Assembly (NCBI RefSeq): GCF_024703995.1
Contig: NZ_JAMXQV010000016.1
Location: 62,001 to 126,000, forward strand
Source: Amycolatopsis iheyensis
Lineage (GTDB): Bacteria > Actinomycetota > Actinomycetes > Mycobacteriales > Pseudonocardiaceae
Length of the DNA: 64,000 nt
Direction: 5' to 3'
The translations under genes and the position numbers were made by a program. A model generated the notes under the pieces. The model was given only the letters and a program-made list of their open reading frames with translations, searched no databases and was not told the origin of the DNA. Of the stretch, positions 42,278 through 49,997 are shown in pieces (within the stretch, counting starts at the first letter, position 1; every line of letters begins with the position of its first letter).

Positions 42278-43243
42278 ATGCGCGACCTGGCCGGCCTGCC
42301 GAAGGCTCACCTGCACGTCCACCTCGAGAGCACCATCCGGCCGACCACGCTCCGTGAACTCGGTGAGGCCAACGGCGTCGACGTCCCGGGTGAGCCCCCG
42401 GTGTTCGACGGTTTCCGCGCCTTCGCCGACTACAACGCCCTCATCCGCTCCTGCCTGCGACGCCCCGAGGACTTCGAGCGCATCGCGCGCGAGTACTGCG
42501 AAGACGAACTCGCGCAAGGCACCCGCTACGCCGAAGTCACCTTCACCGCGGCTTCGCACGGAGAACGCCTGGGCGACCCGGAAATGCCCCTCGCAGCAGT
42601 ACTCAACGGACTCGAAGGCCTCGACTGCCGCCTGGTGCTCGACCACTCCCGCCGTCGGTCGGTCGAACGCGCCGAGCGCACCCTCGACCTCGCCCTCAAG
42701 TACGACGAAGTGTTCGCGATCGGCATGGCCGGCGAGGAGAACCACTCGCTGAAGCCGTTCGCCGGGATCTTCGACAAGGCTCGCGAAGCCGGCATCCACC
42801 TGCTGCACCACACCGGCGAGGACGCCGGCCCGGACAGCATCCGCGAAGCCCTCGACGTCGGCCGCACCGAACGGCTGGGGCACGGCATCCGCGTTCTCGA
42901 CGATCCGGACCTCGTCCGGGAAGTCCGCGACCGCGGCCTCGCGCTGGAGGTCTGCCCCTCCTCGAACGTGACACTCGGGCTCGTTCCGTCCCTGCCCGAA
43001 CACCCGCTCCCCCGGCTCCTCGACGCCGGGCTCACCGTCACGCTCAACACCGACGTCCCGTCCGTCACCGGCGCGGCCCTCGCCGAGGAATACGCCCGCG
43101 TCCAAACCGCCTTCGGCTACGACGACGCCATGATGGCGGACTTCGCCCGGGCGAGCGTCAGGGCGTCCTTCGCCCCGGAACCGGCCAAGACGAAGATCCT
43201 CGAAGACATCGACGCCTGGCTCACACCGGCAGCAGCCGGGTGA
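42278..43243 (+). CDS. Adenosine deaminase family protein
   Basis: A 321-residue amidohydrolase of the adenosine/adenine/AMP deaminase family. Zinc-ligand regions: KAHLHVHLEST (HxHxH region; the family usually has HLEG), LHHTGEDAGP (usually HAGE), ERLGHGIRVL, and LNTDVPS (usually TDDP). The metal His/Asp ligands are kept but several second-shell residues differ, so the substrate may be another purine or pterin. ATG 42278 starts the protein. It overlaps the VWA gene by 23 bp at the 3' ends. Confidence 0.88.
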   Translation: MRDLAGLPKAHLHVHLESTIRPTTLRELGEANGVDVPGEPPVFDGFRAFADYNALIRSCLRRPEDFERIAREYCEDELAQGTRYAEVTFTAASHGERLGDPEMPLAAVLNGLEGLDCRLVLDHSRRRSVERAERTLDLALKYDEVFAIGMAGEENHSLKPFAGIFDKAREAGIHLLHHTGEDAGPDSIREALDVGRTERLGHGIRVLDDPDLVREVRDRGLALEVCPSSNVTLGLVPSLPEHPLPRLLDAGLTVTLNTDVPSVTGAALAEEYARVQTAFGYDDAMMADFARASVRASFAPEPAKTKILEDIDAWLTPAAAG

Positions 43244-44582
43244 CCAACGCGGAAAGCTGGTGCACCGTGCGGCATTCGTGCATCTCGACGACCTCGGCGT
43301 ACTCCAGCGCCGCCGAGTCCCCGGTCGACCACAGCGACCGCCGCTCCGGGTTGAGCCAGTAGACGTGCCGGGCGCGGGCCTTGATCTCGCGCACCGCGTC
43401 GAGGTTCGGGTCGCCGCCGTTGGTGCGGGCGTCGCCGAGGATCAGCACCGAGGTGCGCGGGCCGACCGCGTCGAGCCAGTTCGCCGTGAACTGCCGCAGT
43501 GAGCCGCCGTAGTCGCTGTGGCCGTCCCAGCGCACCAGCGCCGCTTCGGACAGCATGCGCGCGCCCAGGTGCTCGGGGTCGGCGACACCGGTCGTGACCA
43601 GGTGGGTCACCTCGTCGGCGCTGTCGACGAACGCGAACACCCGAATCTTGCTGAACTGGTCGCGCAGCGCCTGCACCAGCAGCATGGTGAAGTTCGCGAA
43701 CCCCGCCACCGACCCGGAAAGATCGCACAGCAGCACGATTTCCGGCCGGCCGGGCCGCCGGTGGCGGTAGGCCGGGCGCAGGGGCACCCCGCCGGTCGAC
43801 AACGACCGCCGCAGCGTGCGGCGCAGGTCGATCTGCCCGCGCGTCGTGCGCTTGCGGCGCGCCGCCAGCCGCGTCGCGAGCTTGCGGGACAGCGGCTGGA
43901 TCGTCCGGCGCAGCTCGGCGAGCTGGTTCCGGCTGGCGATGAGGAAGTCGACGCGGTCCGGCGCGGGCGCGATGGCGTGCTTGGCGACGCGCTCCCGGCC
44001 GCGGACCTCGGCCGCGCGGCGTCGCGCCTCCGTGCGGACCTGGCCACGGAACCCTTCGACGCGGCGGCGGATCTCGTCGCGGTCGAGCCGGTCGGTGAAC
44101 TCGCCGCGCGCGCCGCCGCCGCGCACCGCGGCCAGCACCCGCGCGATCAACGTCTGCGGCTGGAGCCGCTCCAGGGTCTGGTGGGCGGAGAACCCGCCAC
44201 CCGGGCCGGACGCCGAGCCGTACTGGCCGAGCAGCTCCACCGCGAGCCCGGCCAGCTGCGCCAGGGCCTGCTGGTCGCCTTCCGCGAGCGCGGCGGCGAG
44301 CTGCTCCCGCAGTTCTTCGAGGGTCGTTTCCGAGCGGGCCCGCTCGGGGGTGCCGATCCCGGCCGGGAAGTACAGGTCGAACGCGGCGTCGAACACCGCG
44401 CGCTGCCCGCCGCGGCGGACCAGGGCCGCGGCCAGTCCTTCGCGGACCAGCGCACGGTCGTCCAGCCCGAGGACTTCGAGCGCGGCCGCGGCGTCGACGG
44501 TCTCGGCGGGGCCGGCCGGGATGCCCTGCGCCCGCAGGGCCCGGACGAACGACGCGAGCCGCTCCGGCACCCCGCCGGTCAC
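43221..44582 (-). CDS. VWA domain protein, CoxE-like
   Basis: A 453-residue protein. The first half is helical, with RERVAKHAIAP and RRTLRRSLSTGGVPLRPAYRHRRPGRPEIVLLCDLSGSV; the last part is a von Willebrand factor A domain with metal site DLSGS and later T...D residues. This is the CoxE arrangement (MoxR-associated VWA). In carboxydotrophs CoxD/CoxE act in maturation of molybdenum hydroxylases. It starts at GTG 44582, overlapping the ATPase stop as GTGA. Confidence 0.9.
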   Translation of the reverse strand: MTGGVPERLASFVRALRAQGIPAGPAETVDAAAALEVLGLDDRALVREGLAAALVRRGGQRAVFDAAFDLYFPAGIGTPERARSETTLEELREQLAAALAEGDQQALAQLAGLAVELLGQYGSASGPGGGFSAHQTLERLQPQTLIARVLAAVRGGGARGEFTDRLDRDEIRRRVEGFRGQVRTEARRRAAEVRGRERVAKHAIAPAPDRVDFLIASRNQLAELRRTIQPLSRKLATRLAARRKRTTRGQIDLRRTLRRSLSTGGVPLRPAYRHRRPGRPEIVLLCDLSGSVAGFANFTMLLVQALRDQFSKIRVFAFVDSADEVTHLVTTGVADPEHLGARMLSEAALVRWDGHSDYGGSLRQFTANWLDAVGPRTSVLILGDARTNGGDPNLDAVREIKARARHVYWLNPERRSLWSTGDSAALEYAEVVEMHECRTVHQLSALVTRLLPV

Positions 44583-45460
44583 GACGCGTCCAGAACCTGT
44601 TCGAGCTTGAGGCCGGCGCCTGCCTTGGCGATGTCGTCCTGGTGCTTGAGCACGACGCCGAGGCTTTCGCGCACGACCTGCTCGTCGAGGGAGTCCGCCC
44701 CGAGGGCGAGCAGCGTGCGCGCCCAGTCGATGGTCTCGGCGACCGACGGCAGCTTGCGCAGGTCCATCGCGCGCAGCGCGGCGATCACCCGGACGACGGA
44801 ATCCGCGAGCGCGGCGTCGATGCCCGGGACCTTGAGCCGGACGATGTCGCGCTCGAGCTCCTCGTCCGGGAAGTCGATGTGCAGGAACAGGCACCGGCGG
44901 CGCAGCGCCTCGGACAGCTCGCGCGTCGCGTTCGACGTCAGCACGGCGAACGGCGCGCGGGTGGCGGTGATCGTGCCCAGCTCCGGGACGGTCACCTGGA
45001 AGTCGCCGAGCACCTCGAGCAGCAGGCCCTCGACCTCCATGTCCGCCTTGTCGGTCTCGTCGATGAGCAGCACGGACGGCTCGTCCGAGGAGATCGCCGT
45101 CAGCAGCGGGCGGCGCAGCAGGAACTCCTCGCCGAAGATGTCGGTGCGGGCCTGCTCCCACGTCTCGTCGCGGCCGGCGGTGATCCGCAGCAGCTGCTTC
45201 GCGTGGTTCCACTCGTACAGCGCGCGGGCCTCGTCGATGCCCTCGTAGCACTGCAGCCGCACCAGCCGCGAGCCGCTGACCTGGGCGACGGCCTTGGCGA
45301 GCTCGGTCTTGCCGACGCCGGCCGGGCCTTCGACCAGCAACGGCTTGCCGAGCCGGTCGGCCAGGAACACCGTGGTCGCCACCGCCGTCGAGGCCAGGTA
45401 GCCGGCTTCGGCCAGCTTCGCCGACACGTCGTCGACGGACGTGAAGAATCCGGTGCCCAC
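44579..45460 (-). CDS. MoxR-type AAA ATPase (CoxD-like)
   Basis: A 293-residue AAA+ ATPase: Walker A VEGPAGVGKTELAKAVAQ, Walker B VLLIDETDKAD, sensor 1 VLTSNATRELSEALRRRCLFLHIDFP (arginine finger region). It belongs to the MoxR group, which remodels partners together with VWA proteins. It starts at GTG 45460, six bases after AGGAGG; the frame is open to 45700 without homology. It forms an operon with the CoxE-like gene. Confidence 0.93.
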   Translation of the reverse strand: MGTGFFTSVDDVSAKLAEAGYLASTAVATTVFLADRLGKPLLVEGPAGVGKTELAKAVAQVSGSRLVRLQCYEGIDEARALYEWNHAKQLLRITAGRDETWEQARTDIFGEEFLLRRPLLTAISSDEPSVLLIDETDKADMEVEGLLLEVLGDFQVTVPELGTITATRAPFAVLTSNATRELSEALRRRCLFLHIDFPDEELERDIVRLKVPGIDAALADSVVRVIAALRAMDLRKLPSVAETIDWARTLLALGADSLDEQVVRESLGVVLKHQDDIAKAGAGLKLEQVLDAS

Positions 45461-45523
45461 CACAGACCTCCTAAGCGGTCGCTCACCAGGAGCGTACCCG
45501 ACGAGCGGGCTAGCATCGGCCGC

Positions 45524-46552
45524 GTGACCTACGTTGCCGCTTCCGGCCGATACGAATCGATCCCCTACCGCCGCACCGGGCGTTCCGGGCTCAAGCTGCC
45601 CGCGATCTCGCTCGGGCTGTGGCACAACTTCGGCCACGACCGGCCGCTGCAGACCCAGCGCGACATCACCCGGCGCGCCTTCGACCTCGGCATCACGCAC
45701 TTCGACCTGGCGAACAACTACGGCCCGCCGTACGGCTCGGCCGAGGAGAACTTCGGGCGGCTGCTGGCCACCGACTTCCAGCCCTACCGCGACGAGCTGG
45801 TGATCTCCACCAAGGCCGGCTACGACATGTGGCCCGGCCCGTACGGCGAGTGGGGCAGCCGCAAGTACCTGCTGTCCTCACTGGACCAGTCGCTCGGCCG
45901 GCTGGGCCTTGACTACGTCGACATCTTCTACTCGCACCGCTTCGACCCCGAGACGCCGCTGGAGGAGACCGTCGGCGCACTCGACGCGGCGGTGCGCGCC
46001 GGGAAAGCGCTCTACGTCGGGATTTCGTCATACAACTCGGAGCGGACCGCCGAAGCGGCGCGGTTGCTGCGCGAGCTCGGCACGCCGTTGCTGATCCACC
46101 AGCCGTCGTATTCGATGCTGAACCGCTGGATCGAGGAGGACGGGCTCCTGGACACCCTCGAGGAGGCGGGCGCGGGCTGCATCGCGTTCTCGCCACTGGC
46201 GCAGGGACTGCTGACCGACAAGTACCTGAAGGGCGTCCCCGCGGATTCGCGGGCGGCGCAGGGGAAGTCGCTCGACCCGGACACCCTCGACGAAGACCGG
46301 CTGGGCCGGGTCCGCGCGCTGAACGACATCGCGTCCCGGCGCGGGCAGTCGCTGGCGCAGCTGGCGCTGGCGTGGGCGCTGCGCGATCACCGCGTGACGT
46401 CGGTGCTGATCGGCGCGAGCAGTGTGAAGCAGCTGGAGGACAACGTCGGCGCGCTCGGCAACCTCGACTTCTCTTCGGAGGAGCTGACGGAGATCGACGG
46501 CCACGCGACCGACGCGGACATCAACCTGTGGAAGCGGTCCTCCGACGCCTGA
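45524..46552 (+). CDS. Aldo-keto reductase (MgrA/YghZ-like)
   Basis: A 342-residue TIM-barrel NADPH oxidoreductase. Catalytic tetrad: D61 and Y66 in HFDLANNYGPPYGSAE, K97 in STKAGY, H138 in YSHRFDP. GKALYVGISSYNS and a C-terminal LIGASSVKQLEDNV bind NADPH. It resembles methylglyoxal-reducing YghZ-type and potassium-channel-beta-like enzymes. Start at GTG 45524, close to a possible TAGCAT -10 element. Confidence 0.92.
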   Translation: MTYVAASGRYESIPYRRTGRSGLKLPAISLGLWHNFGHDRPLQTQRDITRRAFDLGITHFDLANNYGPPYGSAEENFGRLLATDFQPYRDELVISTKAGYDMWPGPYGEWGSRKYLLSSLDQSLGRLGLDYVDIFYSHRFDPETPLEETVGALDAAVRAGKALYVGISSYNSERTAEAARLLRELGTPLLIHQPSYSMLNRWIEEDGLLDTLEEAGAGCIAFSPLAQGLLTDKYLKGVPADSRAAQGKSLDPDTLDEDRLGRVRALNDIASRRGQSLAQLALAWALRDHRVTSVLIGASSVKQLEDNVGALGNLDFSSEELTEIDGHATDADINLWKRSSDA

Positions 46553-46594
46553 AATCACGTCACCCCGGGCACACCCGGCGCTTAGGCTGGCTTC

Positions 46595-47017
46595 GTGAGC
46601 TTCCTGCGCCGGGTGTTCCTGGGGACCGGCCGCCTCCCCGACGACGCGCGTGCCCGCCTGACCGCCGAAGGCCTCGTCCACCTGGCCGAGGAGCTGCCTG
46701 GTTCGGTGCGTTACCGCGGCTACCGGGCGCCGGGGACGCGGCGCTCCGGCGCGGTCGACGCCACCACCGGCGCGCTCGTGATCACCCGGCAGCGCCTGGT
46801 GGTCTGGCTGTCGGCGGGTGAGCAGAAGGGCAAGCACATCGACGTCCCGCTGCGCGGTGGCCGCCCCGAGGGCATCGCGGTGCGGGCCGAGGGCGGCCGG
46901 ATCATCTTGGGTTACGACCCGGCGAGGTTCCACCCCGACCGCTCCGGGCACGTCGAGGTGCACCTCAGGACCCCGGACGCGGCGCGGATCGCGGCCCTGC
47001 TGGGCGGGACGCCGTGA
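46595..47017 (+). CDS. Small PH-like domain protein
   Basis: A 140-residue protein. The middle, TTGALVITRQRLVVWLSAGEQKGKHIDVPL, has the strand pattern of bacterial PH domains, and the end is a helix (TPDAARIAALLG) as in that fold. This is a tentative assignment. It starts at GTG 46595 and overlaps the next gene as GTGA, so the two are made together. Confidence 0.75.
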   Translation: MSFLRRVFLGTGRLPDDARARLTAEGLVHLAEELPGSVRYRGYRAPGTRRSGAVDATTGALVITRQRLVVWLSAGEQKGKHIDVPLRGGRPEGIAVRAEGGRIILGYDPARFHPDRSGHVEVHLRTPDAARIAALLGGTP

Positions 47018-47292
47018 ACCGCCTGTGGGTGGACGACCTGCGCCCGGCCCCGCCCGGCTGGACGTGGGCCAAGTCGAGCGCGGAAGCCATTTCGCTGCTC
47101 GCCGCGGGTGAGTTCGCCGCGATCTCCCTGGACCACGACCTCGGCGGCGACGACACGACCCGGCCGGTCGTGCGGTGGCTGTGCGAACACGAGCGCTGGC
47201 CCGCCGAAGTGCGCGTCCACACGGCGAACCCGGTCGGCCGGGAGTGGCTCACCGGGATGGCGCGGCGGTACGGGCCGGGCGTCCGCCAGTGA
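47014..47292 (+). CDS. Cyclic-phosphate-processing receiver (cREC)-like protein
   Basis: A 92-residue protein beginning NRLWVDDLRPAPPGWTWAKSSAEA and containing AAISLDHDLGGDDTTRPVVRWL then VRVHTANPVGREWL. This is the cREC family, a receiver-derived domain predicted to act on RNA or nucleotide cyclic phosphates. The conserved VDDLRP and LDHDLG acidic residues are present. It is coupled to the PH-like gene by a GTGA overlap. No RNA ligase is nearby. Confidence 0.85.
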   Translation: MNRLWVDDLRPAPPGWTWAKSSAEAISLLAAGEFAAISLDHDLGGDDTTRPVVRWLCEHERWPAEVRVHTANPVGREWLTGMARRYGPGVRQ

Positions 47293-47311
47293 TCTTCAGC
47301 GGATCTTCAGC
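47291..47311 (+). promoter_or_regulatory. 11-bp direct repeat upstream of the sulfatase
   Basis: GATCTTCAGC occurs at 47291 and 47302, an 11-bp period on one face of the helix, 35-55 bp before the sulfatase start. Response regulators of the OmpR/PhoB class bind such tandem repeats. The first copy begins within the stop codon of the cREC gene. Confidence 0.45.
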
Positions 47312-47344
47312 TCCCGGATCGGACAGCGGCGTTACCGTGAAACC

Positions 47345-48829
47345 ATGGTCACGCCACGGAAGTCGCGGATTCTGCTCGCCACGCTCGCGGTCGCGCTCGG
47401 CCTGACCGCGGTCTCGTGCAGCACCGCGGAACCCGAGGCCGCGACCGGCAAGCCGAACGTCGTCTTCGTGCTGACCGACGACCTGGCCATGAACCTGTTG
47501 CCGTACATGCCAAACGTGCGGCAACTCGCCCACGACGGGACCACCTTCGCCAACTACAGCGTCACCGACTCGCTCTGCTGCCCGTCGCGGTCGTCGATCT
47601 TCACCGGGAAGTTCCCGCACGACACCGGCGTCTTCACCAACGGCGGCGACGACGGCGGCTTCGGCACCTTCCACAAGCGCGGCAACGAAAACGCCACCTT
47701 CGCCGGGCAGCTGCAGCACGCCGGCTACCGCACGGCCATGCTGGGCAAGTACCTCAACGGCTACCAGCCCAAGTCCACTGTAGACAACCAGGCGCACTAC
47801 GTCCCGCCGGGCTGGGACGAGTGGGACGTCGCCGGGAACGGCTACCCCGAATACGGCTACACGCTCAACGAAAACCACGACCTGACCCACCACGGCAAGG
47901 ACCCGCGGGACTACCTCACCGACGTCCTGGCCGCGAAGGCCGGCGGGTTCGTCACCGGCTCGACACAGCTGAAGAAGCCGTTCTTCCTCGAGGTCGCGAC
48001 CTTCGCGCCGCACGGGCCCTACACCCCGGCGCCGCAGGACAAGGACGCTTTCCCCGGGCTCGCCGCGCCGCGCACACCCGCCTACGACAAGCTGCCGGCC
48101 AACCCGCCCGCCTGGCTCGCCGGCCGGGAACCGCTGACCGACAAGGAAAAGGCGGACATCGACACGGACTTCCGCAAGCGCGCGCAGGCCGTGCAGTCGG
48201 TCGACCGGATGGTCGGCTCCCTGCGGGACACCCTGACCAAGGCGGGCGTCGCCGGCAACACGCTGGTGGTGTTCAGCTCCGACAACGGTTACCACATGGG
48301 TGAGCACCGGCTGAACCCCGGCAAGATGACCGCGTTCGACACCGACGTCCACGTGCCGCTGATCGCCGCCGGCGCGGGCACCGGGGCCGGCAAGACCGTG
48401 GCGAACCCGGCGGCGAACATCGACCTGGCCCCGACGTTCGAAGCACTGGCCGGCACCACGCCCCCGGCGGACACCGATGGGCGCAGCCTGCTCCCGCTGC
48501 TCACCGGGCAGCCCACGCCGGACTGGCGGACCGCGTCGCTGGTCGAGCACCACGGGCCGGACACCGACCCCACCGACCCGGACCTGCCGGCCGAGAACAG
48601 CGGCAACCCGGCCACGTACGAAGCCCTCCGCACGCCGGACCTGACCTACGTCGAGTACGCCGACGGCGCGACGGAGTACTACGACCGCACGACCGACCCG
48701 GACGAGCTGACCAACGCCGCGGCCGCGCTGTCACCCGAGCGCCGGACCCAGCTGCACAACGCCTTGCAGGCCCAGGTGACCTGCCACGGCACCCAGTCCT
48801 GCGCGGCGGCCGACCACGTCCTGCCCTAG
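47345..48829 (+). CDS. Secreted sulfatase (type I, formylglycine)
   Basis: A 494-residue exported sulfatase. The N-terminal signal (ILLATLAVALGLTAVSC) ends near a weak lipobox, so it may be a lipoprotein anchored at C25. Metal ligands D45-D46 lie in FVLTDD; C78 of SLCCPSRSS (CxPSR) is the Cys converted to formylglycine; VFSSDNGYHMGEH supplies later metal ligands. It likely hydrolyses sulfate or phosphate esters outside the membrane. ATG 47345 is preferred over longer frames. It ends 5 bp before the convergent PadR gene. Confidence 0.93.
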   Translation: MVTPRKSRILLATLAVALGLTAVSCSTAEPEAATGKPNVVFVLTDDLAMNLLPYMPNVRQLAHDGTTFANYSVTDSLCCPSRSSIFTGKFPHDTGVFTNGGDDGGFGTFHKRGNENATFAGQLQHAGYRTAMLGKYLNGYQPKSTVDNQAHYVPPGWDEWDVAGNGYPEYGYTLNENHDLTHHGKDPRDYLTDVLAAKAGGFVTGSTQLKKPFFLEVATFAPHGPYTPAPQDKDAFPGLAAPRTPAYDKLPANPPAWLAGREPLTDKEKADIDTDFRKRAQAVQSVDRMVGSLRDTLTKAGVAGNTLVVFSSDNGYHMGEHRLNPGKMTAFDTDVHVPLIAAGAGTGAGKTVANPAANIDLAPTFEALAGTTPPADTDGRSLLPLLTGQPTPDWRTASLVEHHGPDTDPTDPDLPAENSGNPATYEALRTPDLTYVEYADGATEYYDRTTDPDELTNAAAALSPERRTQLHNALQAQVTCHGTQSCAAADHVLP

Positions 48830-48834
48830 GCGGG

Positions 48835-49347
48835 CTACCGGACCTGCTTCACGGCCCACTCGGCCCACTCCCGCTGCATGGCCGAAAACCGCTTCCCCCA
48901 CTCCAAGACCAGCCGCCCGTACACCGAGGGGTTGTCGTCGTCCCAGTCGATCGAGGCGTCCAGCGCCTCGAGGCGCTCGGCGCGCCGCTGTCCCGTCTCG
49001 CCCAGACGCTCCAGGTACTCGCAGGCCCGCGCCGGCTCGACCGCGCCGAGGAAGTAGACCCGCAGCAGGGCCTCGTTGCGCGTCACCCGGGTGGGCTCGA
49101 CCTCGACCAGCCAGTGGCGCAGCTCCGCTTGGCCGGCTTCGGTGATCGCGTACTCCTTGCGGCCCCGCGGGCCTTCGGCGTGGACGCGGATCAGGCCCGC
49201 CGACTCCAGCTTGCCGAGCTCGCCGTAGAGCTGGCTCTGCGTGGCCGCCCAGACGTTGGACATCGCCTGCTCGAAGCGTTTCAGCAGGTCGTAGCCGCTC
49301 ATCGGGCGTTCTTCCAGCAGGCCGAGGACGGCGTGGCGCAAGCTCAT
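48835..49347 (-). CDS. PadR family transcriptional regulator
   Basis: A 170-residue regulator. The winged helix contains RHAVLGLLEERPMSGYDLLKRFEQAMSNVWAATQSQLYGELGKLESAGLI and a wing ending GRKEYAITEAGQAEL; a C-terminal dimer helix domain follows. Such proteins repress genes answering phenolics or drugs. A 63-bp nested dyad separates it from the divergent membrane protein/oxygenase operon. ATG 49347 is chosen over a longer frame that would enter the dyad. Confidence 0.92.
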   Translation of the reverse strand: MSLRHAVLGLLEERPMSGYDLLKRFEQAMSNVWAATQSQLYGELGKLESAGLIRVHAEGPRGRKEYAITEAGQAELRHWLVEVEPTRVTRNEALLRVYFLGAVEPARACEYLERLGETGQRRAERLEALDASIDWDDDNPSVYGRLVLEWGKRFSAMQREWAEWAVKQVR

Positions 49348-49359
49348 GCCCCCAGTCTG

Positions 49360-49422
49360 ACATTCCACTCTTGACATGTCCATCCAGAAGCTTCTAGTTT
49401 CGACATGTCAAAGTTGGAATGT
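49360..49422. promoter_or_regulatory. Long nested dyad, probable PadR operator
   Basis: Arms of 21 bases at 49360-49380 and 49402-49422 are inverted copies with about two mismatches, each holding palindromic GACATGTC. A further palindrome AGAAGCTTCT (49386-49395) sits at the centre. The whole is symmetric about 49391, and likely covers both divergent promoters. Confidence 0.75.
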
Positions 49423-49435
49423 GGGGAGAACCGGC

Positions 49436-49996
49436 ATGAACTACCTGAAGAGCTTCCTTCCGTGGATCGCGTTCGCCGTGGTCGCGACGCAGTTCGACTG
49501 GCGCTGGTCCGGCCTGACCGGGCTGGTCATCTCGGCCGCGCTCCTGGTCGTGGCCCGCCGGGAAGGCCGCAAGGCCGACGCGCTGATCATCGAGTGGAGC
49601 GCGCTCGCCTTCTTCCTGCTGCTCACGGCCACGGCGTTCGCCTTCCCCGCGTCGCCGCTCAAGACCTACACCGGCGCGCTGACCGACGCCTGGCTGGCGC
49701 TCACCGCCTGGGGTTCCCTCGCCATCGGCAAGCCGTTCACCCTCGGCATCGCCCGCACCATGACGCCGCCGGAGCTGTGGGCCAACCCGGTCTTCAAGCG
49801 CGTCAACGTCGTCATCACGCTCGTGTGGGCCGCGAGCTTCACCGTCACCGGCCTCGCCGGCATCGCGCTGCTGAACTTCGCCCCGCACGCGACGGCCGCG
49901 CTGATCACGCTCAAGGTCCTCGGCTTCGCCGTGCCCGTCGCCTTCACCATCCGCTACCCGCGCATCGTGCGCGCCCGAGCCGAAAAGGCCTCCTGA
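49436..49996 (+). CDS. Membrane protein of the PadR-controlled operon
   Basis: A 186-residue protein with about five predicted helices, starting NYLKSFLPWIAFAVVATQF and with NPVFKRVNVVITLVWAASFTVTGLAGIALL near the end. I do not recognise a family. GGGGAGAACC precedes ATG 49436. It is separated by 1 bp from the carotenoid-oxygenase gene, so both are probably controlled by PadR. Confidence 0.83.
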   Translation: MNYLKSFLPWIAFAVVATQFDWRWSGLTGLVISAALLVVARREGRKADALIIEWSALAFFLLLTATAFAFPASPLKTYTGALTDAWLALTAWGSLAIGKPFTLGIARTMTPPELWANPVFKRVNVVITLVWAASFTVTGLAGIALLNFAPHATAALITLKVLGFAVPVAFTIRYPRIVRARAEKAS

Positions 49997-49997
49997 C

